Notes under the pieces: model-generated
What the model saw: the letters and a program-made list of their open reading frames with translations, nothing else
Told to the model about the DNA's origin: nothing
Database searches by the model: none
Translations under genes and position numbers: made by a program
Shown: piece by piece, positions 34,743-46,370 of the stretch
Position numbering within the stretch: the stretch's first letter is position 1
How the letters are laid out: each line of letters starts with the position of its first letter
Assembly (NCBI RefSeq): GCF_014863405.1
Contig: NZ_JACZZA010000019.1
Span: 1-55,544, forward strand
From: Dyella acidiphila
GTDB taxonomy: Bacteria; Pseudomonadota; Gammaproteobacteria; Xanthomonadales; Rhodanobacteraceae
Reading direction: 5' to 3'
DNA length: 55,544 bases

Positions 34743-36305
34743 TCAGCGCGATTTGCTTAGCCAGCGCGTCTCGTAGAGATCGTAGCGGCGGTCTTTCAGG
34801 TTCTGCACGGCACCGGCATTGCGTGCTCGCGCGAGGCTTTCCAGGCGCAGATCGGCAAACAGCACGGTTTCGATATTCGGGGTGGAATCGGCCGCAATAC
34901 CGTCGCGCGCGAACGGAAAATCGCTGGGCGTAAGAATGCAGCTCTGGCCGTACTGGATATCGAAGTTGTTGACGCCGGGCAGGTTGCCGACGTTGCCCGA
35001 CAGCACTACGTAGCACTGGTTTTCCACCGCGCGCGCCTGCGAGCAATAGCGCACGCGCAGATAACCCTCGCGCACATCGGTGCAGAACGGCACGAACAAA
35101 ATCAGCGCGCCCTGGTCGGCCAGGTGGCGGGCTACTTCCGGAAATTCGGAGTCGTAGCAGATCATCACGCCGATCGGGCCGCAGTCGGTCTGGATGGTGG
35201 CGGCGCTGTCGCCACCGGTGATATTCCACACCACACGCTCGCTCGGCGTGGGATGCAGTTTCTCGCGTTCGTGGATGGAGCCGTCGCGCAGGCACACGTA
35301 GCACACGTTGTGGATGTCGCCGTTCGGCTGTTCGGTAGGATGCGAGCCGGCCACGATATTGATGTTGTAGTGCACCGCCAGGCGGCTGAAGAGTTCCTTC
35401 ACCTGCGGCGTGTAGTGACTGAGCTTGCGGATGGTTTCCACCGGCGAAAGCTCTTCATTCTCGATCGACAGCAATTGCAGCGTGATCAGTTCGGGAAAGG
35501 TGACGAAATCCGCGTTGTAGTCGGCCGCGATATCGGTGAAATACTCCACGTGGGTGGCGAATTCCTCGAACGATTTGATCCGCCGCTGCTGGTACTGCAC
35601 GGTAGCTACGCGCACCAGGTCGGGCAGGTTCTGCGGCGATTTGACGGCGGGGATATCCGGCTGGTTCATCAGCGCCGGATTGCGCCAGATCAGATGCGCG
35701 CCGTAGCCGAGCGAGTCATAGTCCATCGGCACGTAAGCGCGCAGCAAGCCGATAAACTCGAAGTCGTTGGCGAGCTGGAAGCTCAAGGTAGGATCGCGCC
35801 GCTTTCCCTCGATCACCGCCTGCACATAGGCTTCCGCATTGCCGTAGCGCTGCACGTTGCGCGCCAGTCCGGGGATGCGGCCGCCGAAGGTGATGCCGCG
35901 CAGTTTCAGGTCGATGCACAGCCGCTTGCGTGCCTGATACAGGCGCTGGCCGATGCGCATGCCGCGGTAGTCCGGATGCACCACCACTTCCATGCCGTAC
36001 AGCCAGTTGCCGTCGGGATTGTGGCGCGAGGCCATGCCGCCGCCGGTAATCTGCATCCAGGTATGCGGTTTCAGCGCCAATGCTTCGTCGAGGCGGAAGG
36101 TGGCGCAATAGCCGACGATATTGCCCTCGTACTCCACCACGAACTGGCCTTCCGGAAAGTGCGTCTGCTGGGAGCGCAGCATTTCCGCCGAATGGCCCCA
36201 TTCGGCGGTGTAGATGCGGGCGGTGAGGTCGACCAGGGCCGGTACATCGGCGGGAATGGCCTGGCGCAGGGTGAGCTTGGGCGTGTTTTCGTTTTTCTTG
36301 GCCAT
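34743..36305 (-). CDS. Fused GNAT acetyltransferase / carbon-nitrogen hydrolase
   Basis: The 520-aa protein joins an N-terminal GNAT domain (about residues 10-210, with YGMEVVVHPDYRGMRIGQRL as the acetyl-CoA loop) to a nitrilase-family domain (about 232-490). The nitrilase catalytic triad is visible: Glu in TFPELITLQLL, Lys in HEREKLHPTPSE and Cys in VMICYDSEFPEVAR. This fusion occurs in many proteobacteria; its substrate is not known. The ATG at 36305 has GAGGA close upstream. It is divergent from hutF and may share its control region. Confidence 0.88.
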   Translation of the reverse strand: MAKKNENTPKLTLRQAIPADVPALVDLTARIYTAEWGHSAEMLRSQQTHFPEGQFVVEYEGNIVGYCATFRLDEALALKPHTWMQITGGGMASRHNPDGNWLYGMEVVVHPDYRGMRIGQRLYQARKRLCIDLKLRGITFGGRIPGLARNVQRYGNAEAYVQAVIEGKRRDPTLSFQLANDFEFIGLLRAYVPMDYDSLGYGAHLIWRNPALMNQPDIPAVKSPQNLPDLVRVATVQYQQRRIKSFEEFATHVEYFTDIAADYNADFVTFPELITLQLLSIENEELSPVETIRKLSHYTPQVKELFSRLAVHYNINIVAGSHPTEQPNGDIHNVCYVCLRDGSIHEREKLHPTPSERVVWNITGGDSAATIQTDCGPIGVMICYDSEFPEVARHLADQGALILFVPFCTDVREGYLRVRYCSQARAVENQCYVVLSGNVGNLPGVNNFDIQYGQSCILTPSDFPFARDGIAADSTPNIETVLFADLRLESLARARNAGAVQNLKDRRYDLYETRWLSKSR

Positions 36306-36414
36306 TTCCTCATCCTTTCGTAAGCAAGGTGAAGCGAATGCGAGCAAGCCGGCTACACTTTAGCGGCTGTTTATGATGGCGGCGATACGCGCCCCGGTTC
36401 CACGGAGATGATGC

Positions 36415-37785
36415 ATGAGCACCAACGCTGCAATCCGCACATTCAAGGCAAGACAGCTGTGGCAGGACGCGGCATGGCAGGGCGATGCCGTGTTTGCGGT
36501 CGACGAGCGCGGTTATCTCGCCGCTGCCGGCGAGGATTCGCCGCACTATCTCGGCAGCTGGGTATTGCCGGGCATGCCCAATCTGCATTCACACGCCTTC
36601 CAGCGCGCCATGGCCGGGCTGGCCGAGCGCCGCGGGCCGGGCGACGATTCCTTCTGGACCTGGCGCGAAACCATGTACAGCTTCGCCGCCCGCATCGATC
36701 CGGACACCTTGCAGGCGATTGCGGCCCAGCTGTATGTGGAAATGCTCAAGGCCGGCTACACCCAGGTCTGCGAATTCCATTACCTGCATCATCAGCCCGA
36801 CGGTACGCCCTACGCACAGTCGGAAGCGATGTCGCTGGCCCTGATCGAGGCCGCGCGCGAAGCCGGTATCGCGCTGACCTTGTTGCCGGTGCTGTACATA
36901 AGCGGCGGTTTCGACGGGCGTCCGCTGTCGGCACGTCAGCGTCGCTTCGGCCATGACGTGGACAGCTACCTGCGTTTGCTCGGCGACCTGCGTAAGCGCG
37001 AGAACGATCAGCTGCGCGTAGGCGTGGCCCTGCATTCGCTGCGTGCGATTCCGGAAAGCGCGTGGCGTGGCGTGATCGACAGCCAGGCGCTGCAGAGCGG
37101 CCCGATCCATATCCATATCGCCGAGCAGATCGGCGAAGTGCAGGATTGCCTCGCCACCCGCGGTGCGCGTCCGGTGGAATGGCTGTTCGAGCATGCGCCG
37201 GTCGACCGGCGCTGGTGCCTGGTGCACGCCACCCATCTCACCGAGGCGGAAACCGCGCAGATTGCGCGCAGCGGTGCGGTGGCCGGCTTGTGCCCCACGA
37301 CCGAGGCCAACCTGGGCGACGGTCTGTTTCCGCTGGCGCGCTATCTGGATGCCAACGGCACGCTGGGCATCGGCTCGGATTCGCACATCTCCATCTCGCC
37401 AGTAGAAGAATTGCGCTGGCTGGAATACGGCCAGCGCCTGAGCACGCGCCATCGCAACGTAGCCGCACGCCATGCGGGTGACAGTGTGGGCGAAACGCTG
37501 TGGCGTGCTGCCCTACAGGGCGGCGCGCAGGCAGCGGATTTGCCGATCGGCGCACTGCGCACCGGCGCGCGTGCCGATGTAATCGTGCTCGACAACGAAT
37601 CGCCGCTGCTCGCCGCGCGCGATGCGCGCTCCGCGATGGACAGCTATCTGTTCGCCGGCAATACACCGCTGGTGCGCGATGTGATGGCTGGCGGTCACTG
37701 GGTGGTGCGCGATTTCCGTCATCACGACGAAGTGCGCATTGCCGCGCGTTATCGCGCCGCAGTGGAGCGCCTGGCGCAGCAGTAA
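36415..37785 (+). CDS. hutF: Formimidoylglutamate deiminase
   Basis: HutF converts N-formimidoyl-glutamate to N-formyl-glutamate and ammonia, the branch that ends with HutG. The 456-aa amidohydrolase has the zinc site PGMPNLHSHAFQRAMAGLAE, IHIHIAEQIGEVQDC, CLVHATHLTEAET and LGIGSDSHISISPVEELRW. GGAG lies upstream of the ATG at 36415. The presence of hutF shows that this strain uses the five-step histidine route through formylglutamate. A large palindrome follows the stop. Confidence 0.95.
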   Translation: MSTNAAIRTFKARQLWQDAAWQGDAVFAVDERGYLAAAGEDSPHYLGSWVLPGMPNLHSHAFQRAMAGLAERRGPGDDSFWTWRETMYSFAARIDPDTLQAIAAQLYVEMLKAGYTQVCEFHYLHHQPDGTPYAQSEAMSLALIEAAREAGIALTLLPVLYISGGFDGRPLSARQRRFGHDVDSYLRLLGDLRKRENDQLRVGVALHSLRAIPESAWRGVIDSQALQSGPIHIHIAEQIGEVQDCLATRGARPVEWLFEHAPVDRRWCLVHATHLTEAETAQIARSGAVAGLCPTTEANLGDGLFPLARYLDANGTLGIGSDSHISISPVEELRWLEYGQRLSTRHRNVAARHAGDSVGETLWRAALQGGAQAADLPIGALRTGARADVIVLDNESPLLAARDARSAMDSYLFAGNTPLVRDVMAGGHWVVRDFRHHDEVRIAARYRAAVERLAQQ

Positions 37786-37802
37786 AGGGTTGGTTCCCCT
37801 TT

Positions 37803-37899
37803 CGATGTCCAGCAGGTTTGCAGCCGGAGCCGGATCATCGGAAGGCTGCTGCCCGCTACCTCGCGTGGCGGCCTCCGGCTGCAAGCCTGCTGGACATCG
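37803..37899. repeat. Large palindrome with 27-bp arms
   Basis: Arms 37803-37829 and 37873-37899 are inverted with one mismatch (outer sequence CGATGTCCAGCAGG, inner GCAGCCGGAG) around a 43-bp centre. The gene-free stretch 37786-38214 holds this palindrome and AT-rich sequence without a clear gene. It could be an intergenic repeat family or a factor-independent transcript end. Confidence 0.85.
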
Positions 37900-38214
37900 G
37901 AAGGGTGGTGCAGGGGATAAATCAGAATCTCGTTATTGTTTTTGGATGGTGCGTTCAGCACGATGCGTAGCGTGATGGATTCGATATAGAAAACGGATAA
38001 AAGTTCGCGGCCGCCACGTACAGAACGCGTAACTTTTACCGCGCAGCTTTGCCGGCAGCGCACGCGGGCGTACGCAGATACCGTCAATGAATCTGCTTTC
38101 ACTGGCCTGACGGCGGGCCTGAACCCTCGGCATCAGTTCAGCTTCGCGCCGTCATCGCGATCATTCGAGCATGCGTTTTCCGACATGAGTTCCACGCTCA
38201 TAGAGGAGAGCACC

Positions 38215-38379
38215 ATGCGCCGTTATTTTTCCGTCTTGCTGATTGCACTGGCCGTGCTGGGTGGCACCCTGGCGCAGACCGGTTGCGTGGTCGTGGCACC
38301 GCGTCCGGCCCGTGTATGGGTACCGGGTTACTGGGGCCCGAGTCACGTCTGGGTGGGTGGCTACTGGCGTTATCACTGA
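38215..38379 (+). CDS. Small exported protein with WVPGYW repeats (54 aa)
   Basis: A signal peptide (MRRYFSVLLIALAVLGGTLA) is followed by a short mature part with two copies of a W-x-x-G-Y-W pattern (RVWVPGYW, HVWVGGYW), the hallmark of YXWVPGHW-repeat proteins. The sequence AQTGC could be a weak lipobox. GAGGAG lies six bases before the ATG. These small envelope proteins have no established function. It is convergent with the LysR gene ending at 38397. Confidence 0.72.
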   Translation: MRRYFSVLLIALAVLGGTLAQTGCVVVAPRPARVWVPGYWGPSHVWVGGYWRYH

Positions 38380-38396
38380 GCGTCAGGGTCTTGCTG

Positions 38397-39341
38397 TCAT
38401 GGCGCGGCGCGGGACGATGAAGAGGCCATCGTTCCGCGTCCGGTCCATTCACGAATGAAGTCGATAAATACGCGCAGTTTGGGCGGCACCTGGAACCGGC
38501 TCGGGTAATACAGGTAAAAGCCCTCGAACGGCGGCAACCAGGGTTCGAGCACACGTTCCAGGCGTCCGGCTTCCAGCCCGGCGCGTGCGGAAATTTCCAG
38601 CACTGACAACAGCGCGATGCCGTCTTCGACTGCGCGCAACGCCAGCGAGATATCGTTGAGCGTGAGGTTGCCGTCCACGGCAATCTCGTACCAGCGTCCT
38701 TTTTGCGCGCCGCTGCGATGCGCGAATTCCCAGCGATAGATCGCACCGCTGCTGGGCAGGCGGAACTTGATGCAGTTGTGATGCTGCAAATCTTTGGGCG
38801 TTTTCGGATAACCGTGGCGTTGAAAATAAGCCGGCGACCCCACCACCACTGCATGCAGCGGGCCGCCCAGCGGCACCGCCACCATGTCGCGCTGCACGCT
38901 TTCGCCGAGCCGGATGCCGGCATCCAGGCCTTCGGCGACCAGGTCGCTGAGATGGTTGTCCACCCGGATATCCAGTTGCACCTCCGGCCAGCGCGCCATG
39001 AATTCAGCCAGCATCGGTTCGATGATGGTTTGCGAGACCATCATCGGCACAGTCAGGCGCAAGGTGCCGCGCGGACGGTCGGCATGCTGGCGGATCGCAT
39101 CCATCGCCGCTTCCAGTTCATTTAGTGCAGGCGCAATGCGCAGCAGCATTTCCTGGCCGGCTTCGGTAAGGCCGACGCGGCGGGTGGTCCGCTGCAATAG
39201 CCGTGTGCCGAGCTGCTGCTCCAGTTGCTGCACGGTCTGGCTCAGCGCCGAAGGCGTCACCTCCAGCGCGGCGGCGGCGCGGGTGAAGCTGCCGTGCTCG
39301 GCGATCGCGCGGAAAGCGCGCAGGGCGTAGTGGTCGCGCAT
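38397..39341 (-). CDS. LysR-family regulator, divergent from aldo/keto reductase
   Basis: The 314-aa protein has an N-terminal helix-turn-helix (HGSFTRAAAALEVTPSALSQ, about residues 15-40) and a LysR effector domain (RGTLRLTVPMMVSQTIIEPM). It is divergent from the aldo/keto reductase gene, the common layout for a LysR regulator and its target. A LysR-type dyad lies between them at 39378. The effector is not known. The C-terminal 20 residues are low-complexity (GTMASSSSRAAP). Confidence 0.88.
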   Translation of the reverse strand: MRDHYALRAFRAIAEHGSFTRAAAALEVTPSALSQTVQQLEQQLGTRLLQRTTRRVGLTEAGQEMLLRIAPALNELEAAMDAIRQHADRPRGTLRLTVPMMVSQTIIEPMLAEFMARWPEVQLDIRVDNHLSDLVAEGLDAGIRLGESVQRDMVAVPLGGPLHAVVVGSPAYFQRHGYPKTPKDLQHHNCIKFRLPSSGAIYRWEFAHRSGAQKGRWYEIAVDGNLTLNDISLALRAVEDGIALLSVLEISARAGLEAGRLERVLEPWLPPFEGFYLYYPSRFQVPPKLRVFIDFIREWTGRGTMASSSSRAAP

Positions 39342-39377
39342 GGCGGGGTGCCGGAAGCGGGGTTGGCTGCAGATTAG

Positions 39378-39390
39378 TTAGTTCAGCTAA
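39378..39390. promoter_or_regulatory. LysR-type dyad operator
   Basis: TTAGTTCAGCTAA is an interrupted dyad of the T-N11-A form used by LysR regulators, inside a wider AT-rich stretch (GATTAGTTAGTTCAGC). It lies 37 bp upstream of the LysR start and 84 bp upstream of the reductase start. Binding is inferred from position and shape. Confidence 0.5.
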
Positions 39391-39473
39391 ATAATGCATC
39401 AAGCCATTGGCGGTTTTTCTGTGGAATGCCGGCGCGCACACTGCGTCCCATCTTCCACCACGGAGTCACCGCC

Positions 39474-40595
39474 ATGTCGCTCGACCAGTACTACACCCTC
39501 GGCCGCTCCGGCCTGCGCGTCAGCCGGCTTGCCCTGGGCGCCATGACCTTCGGCGAAAACTGGGGCTGGGGCGCCGCGGCCGATACCGCGCGGGCCATGT
39601 TCGACCGTTATCTGGATGCTGGCGGCAACTTCATCGATACCGCCGACCTCTACACCGAAGGCAGCAGCGAAACCCTCCTAGGCCAGTTCATCCAGGACAG
39701 CGGCACCCGCGATCGCGTGGTGCTGGCCACCAAGTTCAGCTACAACGGCCAGCCGGGCAATCCGAATGCCGGCGGCAACGGCCGCAAGAACATCATGCGT
39801 GCGGTGGAAAGCTCGCTGCGCCGCCTGCGCACCGACTACATCGACCTGTACCTGCTGCACACCTGGGATCGCGTTACCCCGGCGGAAGAAGTGATGCGCA
39901 CCTTCGACGACCTGGTACGCGCCGGCAAGATCCGCTACGCCGGCCTGTCCGACGTGCCCGCCTGGTACGCGGCTCGTGCGCAGACCTATGCCGAAGCGTA
40001 TGCACTGACCCCGCTGGTGAACATGCAGCTGGAGTACTCGCTGACCGAACGGCATATCGAACACGAATACGTGCCGCTGGCGCAGAACCTGGGCATGGGC
40101 ATCACAGCCTGGAGTCCGCTGGCGATGGGCCTGCTGTCGGGCAAGTACAAGCCGAGCGAGCAGGGCGGGGCGGGCGACGGGCGCCTGACCAAGATCGCGC
40201 TGACCCAGCCGGGCTTCCAGCGTTTTACCGAGCGCAACTGGAAGATCGTTGCCGAGCTGGAGCAGGTGGCGAAGGAAGCGGGGCATAGCATGGCGCAGGT
40301 GGCGTTGAATTGGGCTACCACGCAGCCTGGCATCGCCTCGGTGATCATCGGCGCGACCAAGCTGGAGCAGCTCGACGCTAATCTCGCCGCGCTGTCGTTC
40401 GAGCTGCCGGCGGCATTGCGTGCACGTCTGGATGCCGCCAGTGCGCCAGATAAGCCGTTCCCGTATTACATGTTCGCCGATGTCCAGCAGACGCGGTTGC
40501 ACGGCGGCGTAGCGGTGGGCGACAAACCGGCCGGCTATGCACCCGGCGTGTTCGTACCGGCGGTGCAGGCGCAATCGTTCAACGCTTCACGCTGA
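39474..40595 (+). CDS. Aldo/keto reductase
   Basis: The 373-aa NADPH-dependent oxidoreductase has the AKR active-site residues: Asp and Tyr in NFIDTADLYTEGSS, Lys in VVLATKFSYNG and His in DLYLLHTWDR. The cofactor end has LGMGITAWSPLAMGLLSGKY and GIASVIIGATKLEQL. GGAG lies before the ATG at 39474. It may form a unit with the following hydrolase gene (65 bp gap, containing a CCCTTTGCG hairpin). The substrate is not known. Confidence 0.9.
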   Translation: MSLDQYYTLGRSGLRVSRLALGAMTFGENWGWGAAADTARAMFDRYLDAGGNFIDTADLYTEGSSETLLGQFIQDSGTRDRVVLATKFSYNGQPGNPNAGGNGRKNIMRAVESSLRRLRTDYIDLYLLHTWDRVTPAEEVMRTFDDLVRAGKIRYAGLSDVPAWYAARAQTYAEAYALTPLVNMQLEYSLTERHIEHEYVPLAQNLGMGITAWSPLAMGLLSGKYKPSEQGGAGDGRLTKIALTQPGFQRFTERNWKIVAELEQVAKEAGHSMAQVALNWATTQPGIASVIIGATKLEQLDANLAALSFELPAALRARLDAASAPDKPFPYYMFADVQQTRLHGGVAVGDKPAGYAPGVFVPAVQAQSFNASR

Positions 40596-40660
40596 GCTTT
40601 CGCGGCTTCGTGTTATCGCCCTTTGCGCATCGCAAAGGGCGCCTTAAAGGAAACTTCGCC

Positions 40661-41509
40661 ATGACCAACACGACTTCGCACTGGATCGACACCCAGCACG
40701 CCCGCCTGTACGCCGAAGAAGCCGGCACCGGCGACACCATCACCATGCTGCACGGCTTTCTGGTCGACAGCGGGCAATGGGACCATGAATTCGCCACCCT
40801 GGCGAAGACCCATCAGGTGCTGCGCTACGACGCCCGCGGCTTCGGCCGCTCCAGTATCGAGCCGGGCAGTTACGCACATCACGAAGACCTCGCCGCCGTG
40901 CTCGATGCACGCGGTATCCGGCGCACGGCCTTGCTGGCCTGCTCCGGCGGCGCGGCCACGGCGCTGGATTTCACGCTGGCGCATCCGCAACGCGTCAGCG
41001 CGCTGATCTTTGTCGGCGCCGGCTATTGGGGGCGTTTTGCCGACAGCACGCCGGCAGCGCGCGCTTTCCTGCAGGCGCTGGGCACCATGGACGTGAACGG
41101 CCTGATCGACAGCTCACTGCGCGCCTTCACCGATGGTCCCTGCCGTGCACCGAGTGAAGTGGATCCGACGGTGCGCAAGCACACCGAGGCGATGACGGCA
41201 AAGTTGTTCAAGCGCGAAAGCAGCTACTGGACGCGCGCCGCGATCGATCAGCGCACAGCGCAACCCAGTGCGCTGGAACGCCTGCACGAGATCGCGGTGC
41301 CCACCCTGCTGCTGGTCGGCAGCGAAGATCAGCGCGAGGTGCATCAGCTGGCGCGCGAACTGCTGCAAGGCATAGCGCATGCGCGTGCAATGGTCATCGA
41401 CGGCGCCGGGCATCACGCCAATCTGGAAGCGCCGGCCGCGGTGCTGGCGCAACTGCGCGCGGTGGTGGCGCAACCGGCCAAAGCGCGGCCTGAGGTGCAG
41501 GCCGTGTGA
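40661..41509 (+). CDS. Alpha/beta-hydrolase
   Basis: The 282-aa protein has the hydrolase fold with MLHGFLVDSGQWDHEFATLA, the nucleophile serine in LLACSGGAATALD (S-x-G-G, a slightly modified elbow), the acid in LLVGSEDQREVHQLA and the histidine in IDGAGHHANLEAP. AAAGGA lies before the ATG at 40661. It follows the aldo/keto reductase and precedes an exporter, which would fit a small detoxification set controlled by the upstream LysR protein. Substrate is unknown. Confidence 0.85.
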   Translation: MTNTTSHWIDTQHARLYAEEAGTGDTITMLHGFLVDSGQWDHEFATLAKTHQVLRYDARGFGRSSIEPGSYAHHEDLAAVLDARGIRRTALLACSGGAATALDFTLAHPQRVSALIFVGAGYWGRFADSTPAARAFLQALGTMDVNGLIDSSLRAFTDGPCRAPSEVDPTVRKHTEAMTAKLFKRESSYWTRAAIDQRTAQPSALERLHEIAVPTLLLVGSEDQREVHQLARELLQGIAHARAMVIDGAGHHANLEAPAAVLAQLRAVVAQPAKARPEVQAV

Positions 41510-41517
41510 TCGATTGA

Positions 41518-44159
<2,642 letters not shown>

Positions 44160-44220
44160 GGCCGCTACTTTCGTCGCTGGCGGCCCAAGCCTCAAGCGTT
44201 TAATCCCTGCGCAATCCATT

Positions 44221-44376
44221 CCCTCCCCTGCGACGGCAGGGGAGGGCTCGGGTGGGGTTGGCCGAGCTGGCCCCGGAACATGCGTTTTACCGATCCGACC
44301 CTGCGCGATGATCCCGGGCTTGAGGCAAGCGCGTGCAACCCCACCCCGACCTTCCTCTGCTGGCGCAGGGGAGGGC
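44221..44376. repeat. CCCTCCCCTGCG-type intergenic inverted repeat
   Basis: Left arm 44221-44260 (CCCTCCCCTGCG...GGGTGGGGTTG) and right arm 44336-44376 (CAACCCCACCCC...GCAGGGGAGGGC) are imperfect inverted copies around about 75 bp. It occupies most of the gap between the LysR gene and the phosphodiesterase gene. Confidence 0.75.
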
Positions 44377-44390
44377 GTGATGCCATCGGC

Positions 44391-45695
44391 TTAGTGCTGC
44401 GCCGCTGCCGCCGGCACCGGCTTCAGCATCCCTTTCACATCCCCCAGATGCCCATCATTGAAAGCCGGCGTAATACCCAACAGATGCGCCATCAACGGAT
44501 ACACATCCACATTCGGGAAGCTGTGATAGCGGATGCCGCTCTGGAACGCCGGCCCGTGCGCGATAAACAGCGCCTGCATCAGCGGATCGGCATTGTCGTA
44601 GCCGTGCTCGCCCAGGCTCAGCGTGCCCTTGTGCTTGGCCAGGTACTCTTCGGTGGTAATGCGCCAGCCCACGTCGGCCAGGCATACCAGCTGCGGCACG
44701 CGCGCATTGGAACCGTAGTTGAAGCGCTTCGGGATGCGCGTCTTGTCCCAGCACTGCATATGCTGCTGCGGCTGCTCCAGCTTCTCTTCGATCGCATTGA
44801 AATCATGCTTGCGCTTGGGATTGAAGCCGGCGATCTCGCCCATCGTCACCGATTCCACCTCGCTCATGTCGATCAGCTTGTCGATCAGGATGCTGTGGTC
44901 CACCGGCACGCTGGCCATGCCGTGGTCGGCCAGCACGATGATGTTGATCTTGTCGTACAGGCCGCGCTGGCGCAGGCCGTCGACCAGGCGGCCGATCGCC
45001 GCATCGGTATCGCTCAGGGCCTGATTGACCTGCGGCGAATCGGGCCCGTAGTGGTGGCCGTTCTTGTCCACCTGGTCGAAGTACAGGGTGAGGAAGGTGG
45101 GGCGCTGATCGGTGGGCAGGTCCAGCCAGGCCAGTACCTGGTCCACGCGCTGATCGGCAGTGACCTTGGCGTCGTAGGGTTTCCAGAAATCCGGATGCTT
45201 GCCCTGGATATCCGCTTCGGAGCCGGGCCAGAACATGGTGGCCGTGCGCAGGCCGGCGGCGTCGGCGGTTTCCCACAGCGGCGTGGCTTCGTCCCACCAC
45301 ATGCCATTGCCGGCGGCCTTGCGATCGCTGAGCGAGAAGCGGCCCAGTTCCGGATCGAGCATGTTGTTGTCGACGATGCCGTTATGGTCCGGCACCAGGC
45401 CGGTGACGATGGCGTAGTGATTGGGGAAGGTCAGCGACGGAAACGAAGGCTGCATGCCGTCGGCGTGCACACCGCTGTCGGCCATTGCCTGCAGGTTCGG
45501 CGTGATGCCGCGCGTGATGTAGTCGGCGCGGAAGGCATCGATGGAAATCAGCAGCAGCGGCGCGGTGACGGCCGCCTTCGCCTGCTCGGCCTTGCTTTCC
45601 GGCGGCGGCGTGGATGGGCCGGAGCCGTGGTGGAAGACGCAGCCGGCGTTGAGGGCGACCAGCGAAGCAAGCAGCAGGCGGGGCAGGTATTTCAT
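44391..45695 (-). CDS. Lipoprotein nucleotide pyrophosphatase/phosphodiesterase (NPP type)
   Basis: The 434-aa protein has a lipoprotein signal (MKYLPRLLLASLVALNAGC) and an alkaline-phosphatase-superfamily fold of the nucleotide pyrophosphatase/phosphodiesterase group. Visible sites are the first metal aspartate in LLLISIDAFRADYI, the catalytic threonine in PSFPSLTFPNHYAIVTGLVP, LYFDQVDKNGHHYGPDS, VLADHGMASVP and GEHGYDNADPLMQALFIAHG. It is expected in the periplasm, anchored to the membrane. Substrate could be nucleotides or phosphodiesters. The ATG at 45695 is chosen because it gives the lipoprotein signal. Confidence 0.88.
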   Translation of the reverse strand: MKYLPRLLLASLVALNAGCVFHHGSGPSTPPPESKAEQAKAAVTAPLLLISIDAFRADYITRGITPNLQAMADSGVHADGMQPSFPSLTFPNHYAIVTGLVPDHNGIVDNNMLDPELGRFSLSDRKAAGNGMWWDEATPLWETADAAGLRTATMFWPGSEADIQGKHPDFWKPYDAKVTADQRVDQVLAWLDLPTDQRPTFLTLYFDQVDKNGHHYGPDSPQVNQALSDTDAAIGRLVDGLRQRGLYDKINIIVLADHGMASVPVDHSILIDKLIDMSEVESVTMGEIAGFNPKRKHDFNAIEEKLEQPQQHMQCWDKTRIPKRFNYGSNARVPQLVCLADVGWRITTEEYLAKHKGTLSLGEHGYDNADPLMQALFIAHGPAFQSGIRYHSFPNVDVYPLMAHLLGITPAFNDGHLGDVKGMLKPVPAAAAQH

Positions 45696-45871
45696 GCAGA
45701 CGATCCGTATAAATAGCGAAAGACAACCTGCCAATAATGGCCTAGTTGTATGACTAAAACAGCTTGTGCCCGACGCAAGTTCTTGAACGGCTGCCGCCAG
45801 CCCGGCGGCGCGGTTTGCGGCAGGCCGGCGTATAAGTCGTGCGAGCCCGTCCCCCATCTGCCGGAGTCCCC

Positions 45872-46348
45872 ATGTCCCCGAACGAACAGCGTCCCCCGTT
45901 GCCGCCCTTTACCCACGAGACCGCGGTGCAGAAAGTACGCCTGGCCGAAGATGCCTGGAACAGCCGCGACCCGGCGCGTGTGGCCCTGGCCTATACGCCG
46001 GACAGCCGCTGGCGCAATCGCGCCGAATTTCTGCAGGGCCGCGGCACGATCGTGGATTTTCTTACCCGCAAATGGGCGCGCGAACTGGAGTACCGGCTGA
46101 TCAAGGAGCTGTGGGCGTTCGAGGGCAATCGCATCGCCGTGCGTTTCGCCTACGAATGGCACGACGATTCCGGCAACTGGTTCCGTTCCTACGGCAACGA
46201 GAACTGGCTGTTCGACGAAAACGGCCTGATGGCCCAGCGCCACGCCAGCATCAACGATGTGCCGATTGCCGCAGCGGAGCGCAAATACCATTGGCCGCAG
46301 GGGCGCCGGCCGGACGATTATCCGGGCCTGAGCGACCTGGGCTTGTAA
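45872..46348 (+). CDS. DUF1348/NTF2-like protein
   Basis: The 158-aa protein fits the DUF1348 family with an NTF2-like cone fold: [20 protein letters not shown], then [40 protein letters not shown] and the C-terminal [20 protein letters not shown]. The family has no firm function; NTF2-like folds bind small molecules or catalyse isomerisation and hydration. The ATG at 45872 is preferred to an upstream start at 45839. Confidence 0.85.
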   Translation: MSPNEQRPPLPPFTHETAVQKVRLAEDAWNSRDPARVALAYTPDSRWRNRAEFLQGRGTIVDFLTRKWARELEYRLIKELWAFEGNRIAVRFAYEWHDDSGNWFRSYGNENWLFDENGLMAQRHASINDVPIAAAERKYHWPQGRRPDDYPGLSDLGL

Positions 46349-46370
46349 GGCTAAGGCTGCGCGTGCCGGG

